This document shows, in pieces, positions 8,954-17,012 of a stretch of DNA of 52,602 bases. Under the pieces are notes generated by a model, which was not told the DNA's origin, ran no database searches, and worked only from the letters and a program-made list of their open reading frames with translations. The stretch is from Nitrospinota bacterium (lineage in GTDB: Bacteria > Nitrospinota > Nitrospinia > Nitrospinales > VA-1). Positions within the stretch are counted from its first letter, which is position 1; the number at the start of each line of letters is the position of its first letter. The stretch is from contig JAQCGX010000025.1 in NCBI GenBank assembly GCA_027619975.1, forward strand, positions 1-52,602, given 5' to 3'. The position numbers and the translations under genes are program-made.

Positions 8954-10606
8954 ATGCCTCTCAAAGGCCTCAAGCACAAGATCGGTTTAGAGCACCACGG
9001 GATCAGGAATGTCAAGGAAGTTCACTGGAATCTTTCGACACCCGACCTTTACGAACATATCATCCGCAGATCTGAAGGCGTTCTTTCCCATCTGGGACCC
9101 ATTTGTGTTGCCACCGGCGAACATACCGGCCGTGCCCCCAACGACAAATTCATTGTTCACGAATCTTCCAGCCATGAAAATATCTGGTGGGAAAACAACA
9201 AGTCCTTCACGGTGGAACAGTTTGACGCCCTGCATGCACGCGTCCTGGCCTATCTGCAGGGAAGAGAGATTTATGTTCAGGATTGTTATGCCGGAGCCGC
9301 ATCAGAACATCAACTGCATATCCGCGTCATGACAGAAAACGCCTGGCACAGTCTGTTTGCCCGCAACATGTTTATCCAGATCAAGGATCTGACCAAATTA
9401 GAATCTCATGACCCCGGATTTACAGTCATTCACGTTCCCGGTTTCAAAGCGGTTCCTGCCATAGACGGAACCAATTCGGATGTGTTCGTGATCGTCGACT
9501 ACAGCAAACAGCTGGTATTGATCGGCGGAACCAGCTACGCAGGGGAAATCAAAAAGTCCATATTCTCGGTTCTCAATTATATTCTGCCGCAGAAAAATAA
9601 CGTGCTGTCCATGCATTGTTCCGCAAATATTGGCAAAGACGGGAACAGTGCGATTTTCTTTGGTTTGTCGGGAACCGGAAAGACCACGCTTTCTGCGGAT
9701 AAAGACCGGGTTCTGATCGGAGATGACGAGCACGGATGGAGCGACGATGGCGTATTCAATTTTGAAGGCGGATGTTACGCCAAGGTCATCCGCCTGTCCC
9801 AGGAAGCAGAACCGGATATTTACCAGTGCACCCGGCAATTCGGCACCATCCTGGAGAATGTGCCGGTAGACGTGACCACGCGCCGTCTGGACCTGGATGA
9901 TTCCAGCCTGACGGAAAACACCCGGGCCAGCTATCCGATTTCACACATCCCCAATGCCACACCAACAGGACAGGGCGGCCACCCCAATCATGTGATCATG
10001 CTGACCTGCGACGCTTACGGCATCATGCCTCCTGTCTCAAAATTAACGCCTGAGCAGGCTATGTACCATTTCATCTCAGGGTACACAGCCAAAATCGCTG
10101 GAACCGAAAAGGGACTGAGCCGGGAACCCACCGCGATTTTCAGCACCTGCTTTGGGGCGCCGTTCATGACTCTCCATCCTTCCGTGTATGCGAATATGCT
10201 GGGAGAAAAAATTGCGAAACATAATGTATCTTGCTGGCTGGTCAACACCGGCTGGACCGGAGGCCCCTACGGAGTGGGAACCCGGATGGAAATCGCCCAT
10301 ACCCGTGCCATGATCAAGGCGATTCTTGAAGGACAACTCGATAAAGTGTCCACCACTAAAGACCCCGTTTTTGGACTGCAAATTCCCGACCAGGTCGCCG
10401 ATGTTCCGTCTGAAGTGCTCAACCCCAGAAATACCTGGAAACGGCCGCAAGATTACGATGAAAAAGCCAAGGAACTGGCCAAGCAGTTTGTTGAAAACTT
10501 TAAGAAATATGAAAAAACCGTCACCAAGGAAATTCTTGCAGCCAGCCCCAGTCCTGCGGCGACGGTTGGTAAGAGCCCGGTAAAGATTCACAAGTTGAAA
10601 AAATAA
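8954..10606 (+). CDS. pckA: Phosphoenolpyruvate carboxykinase (ATP)
   Basis: A 550-residue enzyme converting oxaloacetate and ATP to phosphoenolpyruvate, CO2 and ADP, or the reverse. The P-loop (kinase-1a) GLSGTGKT is at residues 237-244 and is followed by the metal-binding GDDEHGW segment (kinase-2). The N-terminal segment TGEHTGRAPNDKF and the TRASYPISHIPN segment are family signatures. The ATG has a GGAGATAAATTC ribosome site. A basic tail of about 20 residues after the usual C-terminus carries no domain. It is a single-gene unit with a hairpin in its leader and an inverted repeat just after the stop. In an autotroph it would serve gluconeogenesis or anaplerosis. Confidence 0.96.
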   Translation: MPLKGLKHKIGLEHHGIRNVKEVHWNLSTPDLYEHIIRRSEGVLSHLGPICVATGEHTGRAPNDKFIVHESSSHENIWWENNKSFTVEQFDALHARVLAYLQGREIYVQDCYAGAASEHQLHIRVMTENAWHSLFARNMFIQIKDLTKLESHDPGFTVIHVPGFKAVPAIDGTNSDVFVIVDYSKQLVLIGGTSYAGEIKKSIFSVLNYILPQKNNVLSMHCSANIGKDGNSAIFFGLSGTGKTTLSADKDRVLIGDDEHGWSDDGVFNFEGGCYAKVIRLSQEAEPDIYQCTRQFGTILENVPVDVTTRRLDLDDSSLTENTRASYPISHIPNATPTGQGGHPNHVIMLTCDAYGIMPPVSKLTPEQAMYHFISGYTAKIAGTEKGLSREPTAIFSTCFGAPFMTLHPSVYANMLGEKIAKHNVSCWLVNTGWTGGPYGVGTRMEIAHTRAMIKAILEGQLDKVSTTKDPVFGLQIPDQVADVPSEVLNPRNTWKRPQDYDEKAKELAKQFVENFKKYEKTVTKEILAASPSPAATVGKSPVKIHKLKK

Positions 10607-10626
10607 TCACTATTCTTCCTTAAAAA

Positions 10627-10668
10627 TTTCAGGCAACCTGGTTCCCGTGGTTGCCTGAAATTAATTTC
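10627..10668 (+). terminator. Terminator after pckA
   Basis: A 12-base inverted repeat (TTTCAGGCAACC at 10627-10638 and its complement at 10649-10660) with a 10-base loop is followed by TTAATTT. It lies between pckA and pdxA, so it probably separates the two units. Confidence 0.7.
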
Positions 10669-10694
10669 TATTCACTCCAGAGGGATTCCAAATC

Positions 10695-11699
10695 TTGAAG
10701 CATCCATCGCGAATCGCCATTACGATGGGAGACCCCGCTGGTGTCGGTCCCGAAATCATCATCAAAGCCTTTCAGGATGGAGACCTGTTCTCCCTGTGCC
10801 AGGGAATGGTCGTCGGCGATGCACGCTTTCTGGAAGCCATCGCCCGGCAGATGGGATTTCAAATCGCCGTCCACTCGATTTCTTCTCTTGAACAGGCCCG
10901 GTTTGAGCCCGGCACACTCGATGTTCTCGATCTAAAAAACGTTCCGGAAGATCTGCAATGCGGAAAGGCCACGGCGGCAGGAGGAAAAGCCTCTGTTGAG
11001 TTCATTCGCCGCGCCGTCAAACTGGCGATGGACCATCAGGTCGATGCCATCACCACCGCCCCCATCAACAAGGAAAGCATCCATAAAGCAGGGTTCCACT
11101 TTCCCGGCCACACGGAACTGCTGGCCCATGAAACCAAAAGCCTCAATGTCGCCCTGATGCTGGCCGGAGACAACCTGCGCGTCGTCCTTACGACCACTCA
11201 CTTGCCGCTAAGTGAAGTCGCATCACAGGTCACGGAGGAACGGGTCCTGACCACGATTCGCTTGACGCACCAGTGGCTCAAACAACATGTGACAGAGAAA
11301 CCAAAAATCGCGGTCACCGGATTGAACCCGCATTGCGGCGATGGCGGAATTTTTGGGGATGAAGAAACAACAGCCATCCTCCCGGCGTTGGCAACTGCTC
11401 AGGAAGAGGGCTTGCAGGTGGACGGACCCTTCCCCGCCGACTCGTTGTTCGCTCGCAATCAGTATAAAACTTATGACGCCGTGATCGCCATGTATCACGA
11501 CCAGGGAATGATTCCCATCAAAATGGATTCCAAGGGAACCGCAGTAAATATCACCCTGGGCCTGCCGATTCTTCGGACATCGGTGGACCACGGCACCGCC
11601 TACGATATTGCAGGTACGGGAACCGCCTGCCCTGAAAGTCTGAAAATCGCCGTCAAAGCCGCGATTAAACTTTCCAGGCCGACAACAGTAACTCACTGA
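10695..11699 (+). CDS. pdxA: 4-hydroxythreonine-4-phosphate dehydrogenase
   Basis: A 334-residue cytosolic enzyme oxidising 4-phosphohydroxy-L-threonine in the DXP-dependent pyridoxal phosphate pathway. Family marks are the N-terminal ITMGDPAGVGPEI, the metal-ligand segment FPGHTELLA, and MYHDQGMIPIK near residue 262. The start is TTG 10695 with an AGAGGG ribosome site about ten bases upstream; no ATG fits the conserved N-terminus. The stop TGA shares its last base with the start of rsmA, the usual pdxA-rsmA order in many bacteria. Confidence 0.95.
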   Translation: MKHPSRIAITMGDPAGVGPEIIIKAFQDGDLFSLCQGMVVGDARFLEAIARQMGFQIAVHSISSLEQARFEPGTLDVLDLKNVPEDLQCGKATAAGGKASVEFIRRAVKLAMDHQVDAITTAPINKESIHKAGFHFPGHTELLAHETKSLNVALMLAGDNLRVVLTTTHLPLSEVASQVTEERVLTTIRLTHQWLKQHVTEKPKIAVTGLNPHCGDGGIFGDEETTAILPALATAQEEGLQVDGPFPADSLFARNQYKTYDAVIAMYHDQGMIPIKMDSKGTAVNITLGLPILRTSVDHGTAYDIAGTGTACPESLKIAVKAAIKLSRPTTVTH

Positions 11700-12484
11700 T
11701 GAAGAAGCGGCCCCTCGGTCAAAACTTTTTAACCGACCTGTCCATCGCCCAGGAAATCGTTCAGTTGGCCGGAATATCTCCTGCCGATGCAGTCCTGGAA
11801 ATTGGACCCGGCAAAGGTGTGCTCACCCGATACCTGTTGGATAGCGCAAACCCATTGACCGCATTGGAGATCGACAAAAAACTGTGCCAGGAACTTGCAC
11901 AAAAATTTGCCGGAAAAACCAACTTTCAACTGATCGAAGCCGATGCCACCAAATTTGATTACAGCAGCGCCGGGCCCCGGTTCAAGGTGATATCCAACCT
12001 GCCCTATTACGCGGCAACCCACATCGTCAAGCGGCTGATCGACTATCGGTCGCGAATCACTGACATGACGGTGATGCTGCAAAAAGAGGTCGTGGACCGG
12101 TTTGTCGCCAGCCCCGGTCAAAAGGAATATGGCTCGCTCAGCGTGTTCATTCAATTTCACTGCCAGGTCGAGCGTCTGCTGGAAATTCCAAATACCGCTT
12201 TTTTTCCGCCGCCCAAAATAGATTCATCATTGGTTAAATTGACGCCCCGGCTTGCCCCCGAAGTACAAGTCGAGGATCAGGATACTTTTTTCAAAGTCGT
12301 GCATGCCGCGTTTTTTCATAAGCGAAAAATGTTGAAAAACAATTTGAAAGTCTGGGAAGATCAATTCCTGCAAGACAACAATAAAATTCGCCTGGCGGGA
12401 ATCGATCTTTCCCGCAGGGGAGAAACACTTTCCATGCAGGAATTTGCCACTCTGTCAAATTACCTCCACACACTTCATGACTGA
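11699..12484 (+). CDS. rsmA: 16S rRNA dimethyladenosine transferase
   Basis: A 261-residue SAM enzyme (KsgA) that dimethylates two adjacent adenines in the 3' hairpin of 16S rRNA during small-subunit maturation. Seen are the N-terminal GQNFLTD segment, SAM motif VLEIGPGKGVLT near residue 38, the catalytic motif NLPYY near residue 100, and FFPPPKIDSSLV in the C-terminal part. It starts with ATG overlapping the pdxA stop and ends overlapping the next gene, so translation is coupled across all three. Confidence 0.96.
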   Translation: MKKRPLGQNFLTDLSIAQEIVQLAGISPADAVLEIGPGKGVLTRYLLDSANPLTALEIDKKLCQELAQKFAGKTNFQLIEADATKFDYSSAGPRFKVISNLPYYAATHIVKRLIDYRSRITDMTVMLQKEVVDRFVASPGQKEYGSLSVFIQFHCQVERLLEIPNTAFFPPPKIDSSLVKLTPRLAPEVQVEDQDTFFKVVHAAFFHKRKMLKNNLKVWEDQFLQDNNKIRLAGIDLSRRGETLSMQEFATLSNYLHTLHD

Positions 12485-14018
12485 TACGACCCCTCCAAAA
12501 GGCCGCGTCGTTCTGGTCGGAGCCGGCCCCGGCGATGAAGGTCTGCTGACCTTAAGAGGCAAGGAATGGCTGGAGAAGGCCGATGTCATCGTTTATGACC
12601 ATCTGGTCAATGGCAACATGATGCGTTTCGCCAGTGAAAATACCGAAACCATTTATGCCGGGAAAAAGGAAGGCTATGCCACCCTTTCCCAGGAAGAGAT
12701 CAATTCGCTTCTCATCAGCCACGCAAGACAAGGAAAAACCGTGATCCGCCTGAAAGGCGGAGACCCCTTCCTGTTTGGTCGTGGCGGCGAAGAAGCACTG
12801 GCACTAAAAGAAGCGGGAATCGAGTTTACCATCGTCCCCGGCGTCACCTCGCCATTCGGGGTTGCGGCCTACGCCGGCATCCCTTTAACGCATAGGGACA
12901 TCTCCTCCACCGTGACCATTGTCACTGGAAGCAACGAAAAAAACCAGAAAGACGCCCACATCGACTGGGAAAAAATCGCCAGCCGGTCGGGAACGCTGGT
13001 CTTTCTCATGGGAGCCCGCAAGCTTCCGCTCATCTGCGAGAAGCTGATGAAATTCGGAAAGGATCCCGAAACCCCGATAGCGGTGATCCAATGGGGAACC
13101 ACCGCCCGGCAAAAAACCTGGAAAGGCACCTTAAAAACCATCGTTGCGACCGCGATGCAGGAAAAAATCGCCCCGCCCGCCTTGACCATCATCGGCGAAG
13201 TGGTGAACATGAAACCCATGATCGAGTGGTATGAACGCTTGCCGCTGTTCGGAAAAACAATCGTCATCACCCGAGCGGAGAACCAATCCGACTCCATGGT
13301 TCAGCTGTTACAGGAAAAAGGAGCGGATCCGTTTTCCTTCCCGGTCATCCAAACGGTTCCCCCTGAAAATTGGACTCCTCTCGATCAAGCTCTAGCGCGC
13401 ATATCCGAATACCATGGTCTGATATTCACCAGCGCCAACGGGGTGAAATTTTTCATGCAACGGTTAAAGGAAAAACAGCAAGACATCCGCGATCTTAAAG
13501 GAGTCAGAATATTCACCATCGGCCCAAAAACCGAGAACGCAATCAACGCTTTCGGTATTCAGGTAGATGTAGTACCAGAAGATTTCGTTGCTGAATCCTT
13601 GATCGAAAGTCTGGGCCAGGAAAATGTGAAAGGAAAACGCTTCCTGATTCCCCGCGCAGCGGTGGCGAGAGAAATTCTGCCCGATCAACTGCGGCAAATG
13701 GGAGCCGAGGTCGATGTAGTTCCCGCATACCAAACCATTCTGCCAAAAAGAAAAAACCCGGACTTTGCCCGCCGCTTGCAAGACGGCGCCATTTCGGTTA
13801 TCACCTTCACCTCCTCTTCCACGGTGACCAATTTCCTTGATTTGCTCGACCCCGAATTGCACCCTCATTTGCAGCGCGTCGCCTTCGCCTGCATCGGCCC
13901 GATCACTGCCGACACTGCCAGAGCGAGAGGACTGAACGTAGAGATTGTCCCAAAACAATACACCGTAGAGGCCCTGGTCGCCGCGATTGAAGATCACTAT
14001 GCCGATAAAACCGGGTAA
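12477..14018 (+). CDS. Fused uroporphyrinogen-III methyltransferase / uroporphyrinogen-III synthase
   Basis: A two-domain tetrapyrrole enzyme of 513 residues. Residues 1 to about 245 form a CobA/SUMT domain with VLVGAGPGDEGLLTLRG, VYDHLVN, RLKGGDPFLFGRGGEE and VPGVTSPFGVAAYAGIPLTHR. The remainder is a HemD-type domain with GKTIVITRAENQ, LIFTSANGVKFF, and VITFTSSSTVTNFLD. It would make uroporphyrinogen III and methylate it to precorrin-2, feeding siroheme, B12 or heme d1. I prefer ATG 12477, which overlaps the rsmA end by eight bases, over an upstream ATG at 12444. The fusion is common in Firmicutes and some other phyla. Confidence 0.93.
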   Translation: MTDTTPPKGRVVLVGAGPGDEGLLTLRGKEWLEKADVIVYDHLVNGNMMRFASENTETIYAGKKEGYATLSQEEINSLLISHARQGKTVIRLKGGDPFLFGRGGEEALALKEAGIEFTIVPGVTSPFGVAAYAGIPLTHRDISSTVTIVTGSNEKNQKDAHIDWEKIASRSGTLVFLMGARKLPLICEKLMKFGKDPETPIAVIQWGTTARQKTWKGTLKTIVATAMQEKIAPPALTIIGEVVNMKPMIEWYERLPLFGKTIVITRAENQSDSMVQLLQEKGADPFSFPVIQTVPPENWTPLDQALARISEYHGLIFTSANGVKFFMQRLKEKQQDIRDLKGVRIFTIGPKTENAINAFGIQVDVVPEDFVAESLIESLGQENVKGKRFLIPRAAVAREILPDQLRQMGAEVDVVPAYQTILPKRKNPDFARRLQDGAISVITFTSSSTVTNFLDLLDPELHPHLQRVAFACIGPITADTARARGLNVEIVPKQYTVEALVAAIEDHYADKTG

Positions 14019-14115
14019 CCTTGGTTGTTTATAGAACCGCTTGACCACCCGCTAAAATTTTTGGACAGCTAAATTCATCTGTGATAAAAATAAATTCTAT
14101 TCGGCCTTAGACCAT

Positions 14116-14937
14116 TTGCAGACCTCTATTTGTGTTATGGAATACGGATCAGAAGAGCATAAAGAACTGTTTTGCCGGTTTTTTATCGACACGCACAAAC
14201 CGTTCACGCCTGAAGAACTGCCGTGGCCGGATTTGCGTGAGGAAACCGTCCAAAAACTTGCCAATTTTCCTATTTGGGATTATGCCGTGCATACCGAGCG
14301 GCAGGTGTTCAACAAGCTGAGAGCCTATTCCGAGGAAATAACCGACCCGCTGCTCAAGAAAGCCATGTCTCTGCAGGGCTATGAGGAAGGCAGGCACGCC
14401 GACCTGCTCAAATATTTCCTCAAACACTACAACATTCCTCTGGAAGAAAAACCCGACAACCCCCTGCCGGACAATCTTGAGATGTGTTTTTTGAGGACCG
14501 GAGCCGGGGAATGCATCGACTCTTTTTTTGCCTTCGGTTTCCTGGAAATTTCCAAATCAACGGAAGATTACCCCATCGAGCTGATCGAAGTGATGGAACC
14601 CATCGTTCAGGAAGAAGCGCGGCACATTCTGTTCATCGCCAACTGGATTCTTTACCAGCGTTTCCAAAGACCCGCTTTGCTCCAGCCCCTGCATGCGCTA
14701 CAAACCCTTTGGTCCTTCTGGGACGCGGGCTGGTCGCGACTCATGGATTTAAAAAATCTCGGCGGTTCCTCCTTCACCATCCAGGCACGGGAGTACGAAA
14801 ACTCCTCCCTGTCACCCAAAGCATTCATACAACTGTGCCTCAGGGAAAACAAACGCCGACTGAGCGAATACGACCCCAGACTCGCCCGCCCCAAGTTGAT
14901 CCCCCGGATCATGAGCGGTGCCAGTTTCCTGCTTTAA
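14116..14937 (+). CDS. Ferritin-like di-iron carboxylate protein
   Basis: A 273-residue helical protein with the ligand pattern of a di-iron four-helix bundle: E61 in HTERQ, E91 and H94 in EEGRH, E132 in GEC, and E167 and H170 in EEARH. This is the E...ExxH...E...ExxH order used by ferritin-like oxygenases and oxidases. I cannot name the substrate. It has no signal peptide and is therefore cytosolic. It lies alone between the tetrapyrrole gene and the parvulin unit, with its own weak promoter-like sequence near 14070. It could act on oxidised lipids, quinones or aldehydes, but nothing in the sequence decides this. Confidence 0.7.
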   Translation: MQTSICVMEYGSEEHKELFCRFFIDTHKPFTPEELPWPDLREETVQKLANFPIWDYAVHTERQVFNKLRAYSEEITDPLLKKAMSLQGYEEGRHADLLKYFLKHYNIPLEEKPDNPLPDNLEMCFLRTGAGECIDSFFAFGFLEISKSTEDYPIELIEVMEPIVQEEARHILFIANWILYQRFQRPALLQPLHALQTLWSFWDAGWSRLMDLKNLGGSSFTIQAREYENSSLSPKAFIQLCLRENKRRLSEYDPRLARPKLIPRIMSGASFLL

Positions 14938-14967
14938 AGCCCTTCCCGGCAACCCCGGCATTAATTC

Positions 14968-14995
14968 TTGTATATTTCTGCAAAATCGCTACAAT
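14968..14995 (+). promoter_or_regulatory. Sigma-70-type promoter for the parvulin-VOC-mqnC unit
   Basis: TTGTAT (14968-14973) and TACAAT (14990-14995) are separated by 16 bases, giving a predicted start near 15002. The leader of about 75 bases then contains two strong hairpins before the ATG at 15077. Confidence 0.5.
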
Positions 14996-14997
14996 TT

Positions 14998-15047
14998 AAG
15001 GTCAAACAACCTTGAAAACCATGGTTTTCTGCCACTGCTACAGTGGC
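14998..15047 (+). other. Three adjacent hairpins in a leader
   Basis: Three inverted repeats follow without gaps: AAGGT/ACCTT (14998-15013), the perfect 16-base palindrome GAAAACCATGGTTTTC (15014-15029), and GCCACTG-CTA-CAGTGGC (15031-15047). None is followed by a T tract, so they are not simple terminators. They may be operator sites or a structured leader. Confidence 0.6.
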
Positions 15048-15076
15048 GTAATAACCAACCTTTTTAAAATATTCTT

Positions 15077-15442
15077 ATGCGATCACTCCAAATCAGCCAT
15101 ATTGTACTGACCAGCAAAGACGTTGCGGAGGTTCTCCTCGAACACCTGAAAACCTATGACAACTATGAACATATGATGAAGGTGTTTGCCAAATCGGCCA
15201 AGAAATACAGCGCCTGCGGGTCCCGCAATCAGGGGGGCGACCTGGGGTTTCTGGAAGTGCACACCGCAGCACCCGAACTGTATCAAGCCGCCATGAAAGC
15301 GCCGGTCAAGGAACTTCAGGGTCTGGTCCAAACCAAGTTCGGCCACCATATTTTCGTCATCACCTTTGAAGAAGAAATGGGGGACACGGGAATCGACGGA
15401 CTCACCGCTCCTTCTTTGGGCGCTGGCGACGGCACTTTATAA
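15077..15442 (+). CDS. Parvulin-type peptidyl-prolyl isomerase, stand-alone
   Basis: A 121-residue single-domain rotamase of the PpiC/parvulin family. The N-terminal strand ISHIVLTSKDVAE, the segment SACGSRNQGGDLGFLE and the end strand FGHHIFVI are the conserved marks. There is no signal peptide or membrane segment, so it acts in the cytoplasm. The insert between the first strand and the SACGSRNQGG motif fits the usual domain length of about 95 residues plus a C-terminal tail. It is followed after 20 bases by a VOC gene. Confidence 0.82.
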   Translation: MRSLQISHIVLTSKDVAEVLLEHLKTYDNYEHMMKVFAKSAKKYSACGSRNQGGDLGFLEVHTAAPELYQAAMKAPVKELQGLVQTKFGHHIFVITFEEEMGDTGIDGLTAPSLGAGDGTL

Positions 15443-15462
15443 AGAGAGAACGACCTTAAGCC

Positions 15463-15849
15463 ATGCAGCTAGACGGGATTCATCATATCGCCCTCAATGT
15501 CAGGGATCTGGACCGCGCTGAATGGTTTTATACGGAAGTTCTGGGCTTTCAGGTCACCCATCGGTTCTCAAAGGGCTTGCGGCACTTGATGCTGGATACG
15601 GGAAACGCCGCCATCGCCCTGTTTGAAGCGCCTGAGCTGGAGGTAAAAGAGGCTCTTGACCAATTGAGCGATAAAGGCTACATGCACCTGGCCTTCAAAA
15701 TTCAACGAGACCGATTTCCCGCCATTCTGGACGAACTGAAAAAACACAACGTCGCAATCGATGGCGGCCCGGTGAAACGCGGCGACGGGGAATCGATTTA
15801 TTTCAACGACCCGGATTACAATCACCTCGAAATTCATTACGATAATTGA
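15463..15849 (+). CDS. VOC-family (glyoxalase/dioxygenase fold) protein
   Basis: A 128-residue protein with two beta-alpha-beta-beta-beta modules. The first begins IHHIALNVRDLDRAEWFYTE with a metal-ligand histidine, and the second has YMHLAFKI. It ends with FNDPDYNHLEIHY, whose glutamate is a usual metal ligand. It may be a lyase, isomerase or dioxygenase; the substrate is unknown. The stop is one base before the mqnC start, so the two are coupled. A second VOC gene lies at 40626. Confidence 0.82.
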   Translation: MQLDGIHHIALNVRDLDRAEWFYTEVLGFQVTHRFSKGLRHLMLDTGNAAIALFEAPELEVKEALDQLSDKGYMHLAFKIQRDRFPAILDELKKHNVAIDGGPVKRGDGESIYFNDPDYNHLEIHYDN

Positions 15850-15850
15850 C

Positions 15851-16918
15851 ATGGTAGAAGCGATCTTAAAAAAGGCCCTCGATGGAGAACGAATCGAGGG
15901 CAGAGAAGCAGTGCAGTTGTTTTCCATGAACGATGCCCTGCTTTTGGGCAACGTAGCGTCACGCCTGGCCCGCAAGAAAAGCAAAAACCGGGTCATCACT
16001 TACATCGTCGATCGCAATATCAACTACACGAATATCTGCGTCACCGACTGCGCGTTCTGTGCTTTCTATCGCAAGGAAAATGACGCCGACGCCTACGTCC
16101 ATCCCTTTGCAACCATCGCCGAAAAAATTGAAGAGACGATGGCACTGGGGGGAAGGCAGATTCTTTTGCAGGGCGGGCACAATATCCACCTGCGCATCGA
16201 CTATTTCGAGCAACTGTTCCGCCAGATCAAGGAAAAATACGACATCCACCTGCACGCCCTGTCCCCACCGGAAATCGTACATACCAGTAAAATTTCCAAG
16301 TTAACTATTGGCGAAACTTTGAAGCGTTTGCACGCGGCAGGGCTGGACTCGATTCCCGGCGGCGGCGCAGAGATTCTGGTGGACCGGGTGCGCGGTAAAA
16401 TCAGCCCTTTAAAATGCTCCACGGACCAGTGGCTCGAAGTAATGGACAAAGCCCACGGGTTGGGAATACCGACCACCGCCACCATGATGTTCGGCCACGT
16501 TGAGACTTTGGAAGACCGGGTGGAACATCTTCTGCGCCTTCGGGAACAGCAGGACAAAACGGGAGGGTTCACGGCCTTCATCCCCTGGCCCTTTCAGCCG
16601 GGAAACACCGAACTCAGCATTGATATGGGAATAACAACTTCCGTCAGCGGTCTGGATTATTTAAAAACCCTGGCAATCAGCCGCATCGTGCTGGACAATT
16701 TCGATAACATCCAGTCTTCGTGGGTGACGCAGGGGCCTAAGGTGGGGCAGGTGGCGCTTTATTACGGCGCCAATGACATGGGAAGCACCATGCTGGAAGA
16801 AAACGTCGTCCGCGCCGCAGGTACGGTGCATTGCCTCGACGAAAGCGATATTCGCCGACTCATCACCGATGGCGGCTTCACCCCGCAGAAACGCAACATG
16901 CGCTACGAGTTCGTCTGA
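15851..16918 (+). CDS. mqnC: Cyclic dehypoxanthinyl futalosine synthase (menaquinone, futalosine route)
   Basis: A 355-residue radical SAM enzyme that cyclises dehypoxanthinyl futalosine. The iron-sulfur motif CVTDCAFC has cysteines at residues 63, 67 and 70 (CxxxCxxC). Strong MqnC marks are ILLQGGHN, LSPPEIVHTSKIS, DSIPGGGAEILVDRVR and TTATMMFGHVETLEDR, followed by FIPWPFQPGNTEL. The other mqn genes are not in the window. Menaquinone made by this route points to a non-enterobacterial lineage and an anaerobic or microaerobic electron chain. It is transcribed with the parvulin and VOC genes. Confidence 0.93.
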   Translation: MVEAILKKALDGERIEGREAVQLFSMNDALLLGNVASRLARKKSKNRVITYIVDRNINYTNICVTDCAFCAFYRKENDADAYVHPFATIAEKIEETMALGGRQILLQGGHNIHLRIDYFEQLFRQIKEKYDIHLHALSPPEIVHTSKISKLTIGETLKRLHAAGLDSIPGGGAEILVDRVRGKISPLKCSTDQWLEVMDKAHGLGIPTTATMMFGHVETLEDRVEHLLRLREQQDKTGGFTAFIPWPFQPGNTELSIDMGITTSVSGLDYLKTLAISRIVLDNFDNIQSSWVTQGPKVGQVALYYGANDMGSTMLEENVVRAAGTVHCLDESDIRRLITDGGFTPQKRNMRYEFV

Positions 16919-16931
16919 CCCGCGTGACGCT

Positions 16932-16982
16932 GTCCAGGGGAACCCTGGACTAAATATTAAAGTTTTCCTCCCGCGTAGCGGG
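16932..16982. other. Two compact hairpins between convergent genes
   Basis: GTCCAGGG-GAA-CCCTGGAC (16932-16950) and CCCGC-GTA-GCGGG (16970-16982) lie between the mqnC stop and the recombinase stop. They may be a bidirectional terminator. Because they adjoin the odd 3' end of a recombinase, a recombination site is also possible. No long T tract is seen on either strand. Confidence 0.55.
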
Positions 16983-17012
16983 TGTGAGCAAACTCGCCCT
17001 CTGCGGAAGAAT

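Noticed and set aside
16932-17012. Integron attC-like site next to the recombinase
   Set aside because: The hairpins lack the core GTTRRRY/RYYYAAC boxes, and the recombinase has no integron-specific insert.
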